DNA of 6,163 nucleotides from Planctomycetota bacterium. Its GTDB lineage: Bacteria; Planctomycetota; UBA8108; UBA1146; JAJFFE01. The DNA is taken from the NCBI GenBank assembly GCA_020425835.1, contig JAGQRC010000243.1, forward strand, positions 1 through 6,163, read 5' to 3'. The position numbers and the translations under genes were made by a program. Shown here piece after piece: positions 6,117-6,163 of this stretch (within the stretch, counting starts at the first letter, position 1; every line of letters begins with the position of its first letter). The notes below the pieces were generated by a model. The model was given only the letters and a program-made list of their open reading frames with translations. It ran no database searches and was not told the origin of the DNA.

Positions 6117-6163
6117 TTAGGCGTTGCCCTGGAAGACCTCCGTGTCGGAGTCCTCTTGTTTTG
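6117..6163 (-). CDS. possible 3' end of an unrecognised gene, cut by the window edge
   Basis: On the minus strand a frame enters from the window edge and ends at TAA (6119-6117), giving KQEDSDTEVFQGNA. Twelve of the 14 full codons end in G or C, as in the real genes here, and the acidic, soluble composition is protein-like. It would lie upstream of the MerR-type gene on the same strand, leaving 63 bp before the -35 element. Fourteen residues cannot identify a family. A competing plus-strand frame from the ATG at 6084 is also open but has no ribosome binding site and poorer codon use. Confidence 0.35.
   Translation of the reverse strand, partial: KQEDSDTEVFQGNA

Noticed and set aside
6084..6163. 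Plus-strand frame MPTYADYMRW running off the right edge
   Set aside because: It has no ribosome binding site, starts inside a tandem repeat and has weaker GC at third positions than the minus-strand alternative; a real gene cannot be fully excluded.

Overview
The window is GC-rich bacterial chromosome with four intact protein genes and two possible gene fragments at its edges. The style of the two exported proteins suggests a Planctomycetota-like or similar environmental bacterium, probably a metagenome assembly. The main clue is a protein of FG-GAP/VCBS repeats ending in a dockerin-like pair of calcium loops and a short Cys-containing tail. The lineage is an inference, because no rRNA or marker gene is present.

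Layout. Positions 1-204 (minus) may hold the 5' end of an unrecognised gene. Positions 354-1748 (plus) encode an exported HEAT-repeat protein, and 1803-3458 (plus) an exported FG-GAP beta-propeller with a dockerin-like C-terminus. These two lie 54 bp apart, each with a good ribosome binding site, and probably form one operon. They converge, with only 10 bp between stops, on a Na+/phosphate cotransporter family protein at 3469-5094 (minus). Upstream of that on the same strand is a MerR/TipAS-type regulator at 5237-5992 (minus). The regulator has a textbook MerR promoter at 6023-6053, with a perfect palindrome inside a 19-bp spacer. The 142 bp between regulator and transporter hold two perfect 9-bp hairpins. 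Positions 6117-6163 (minus) may be the 3' end of another gene.

The most important observation is technical. Positions 837-869 are a run of nine T followed by 24 exact bases of the Illumina P5 flow-cell oligonucleotide, embedded in frame in the HEAT-repeat gene. That stretch is sequencing adapter, not biology, and residues 162-172 of the predicted protein are artefactual.

I do not see a new defence, mobile or biosynthetic system here. The most interesting biology is the autoregulated TipAS-type regulator next to a phosphate-transporter-like gene, with structured DNA or RNA between them.
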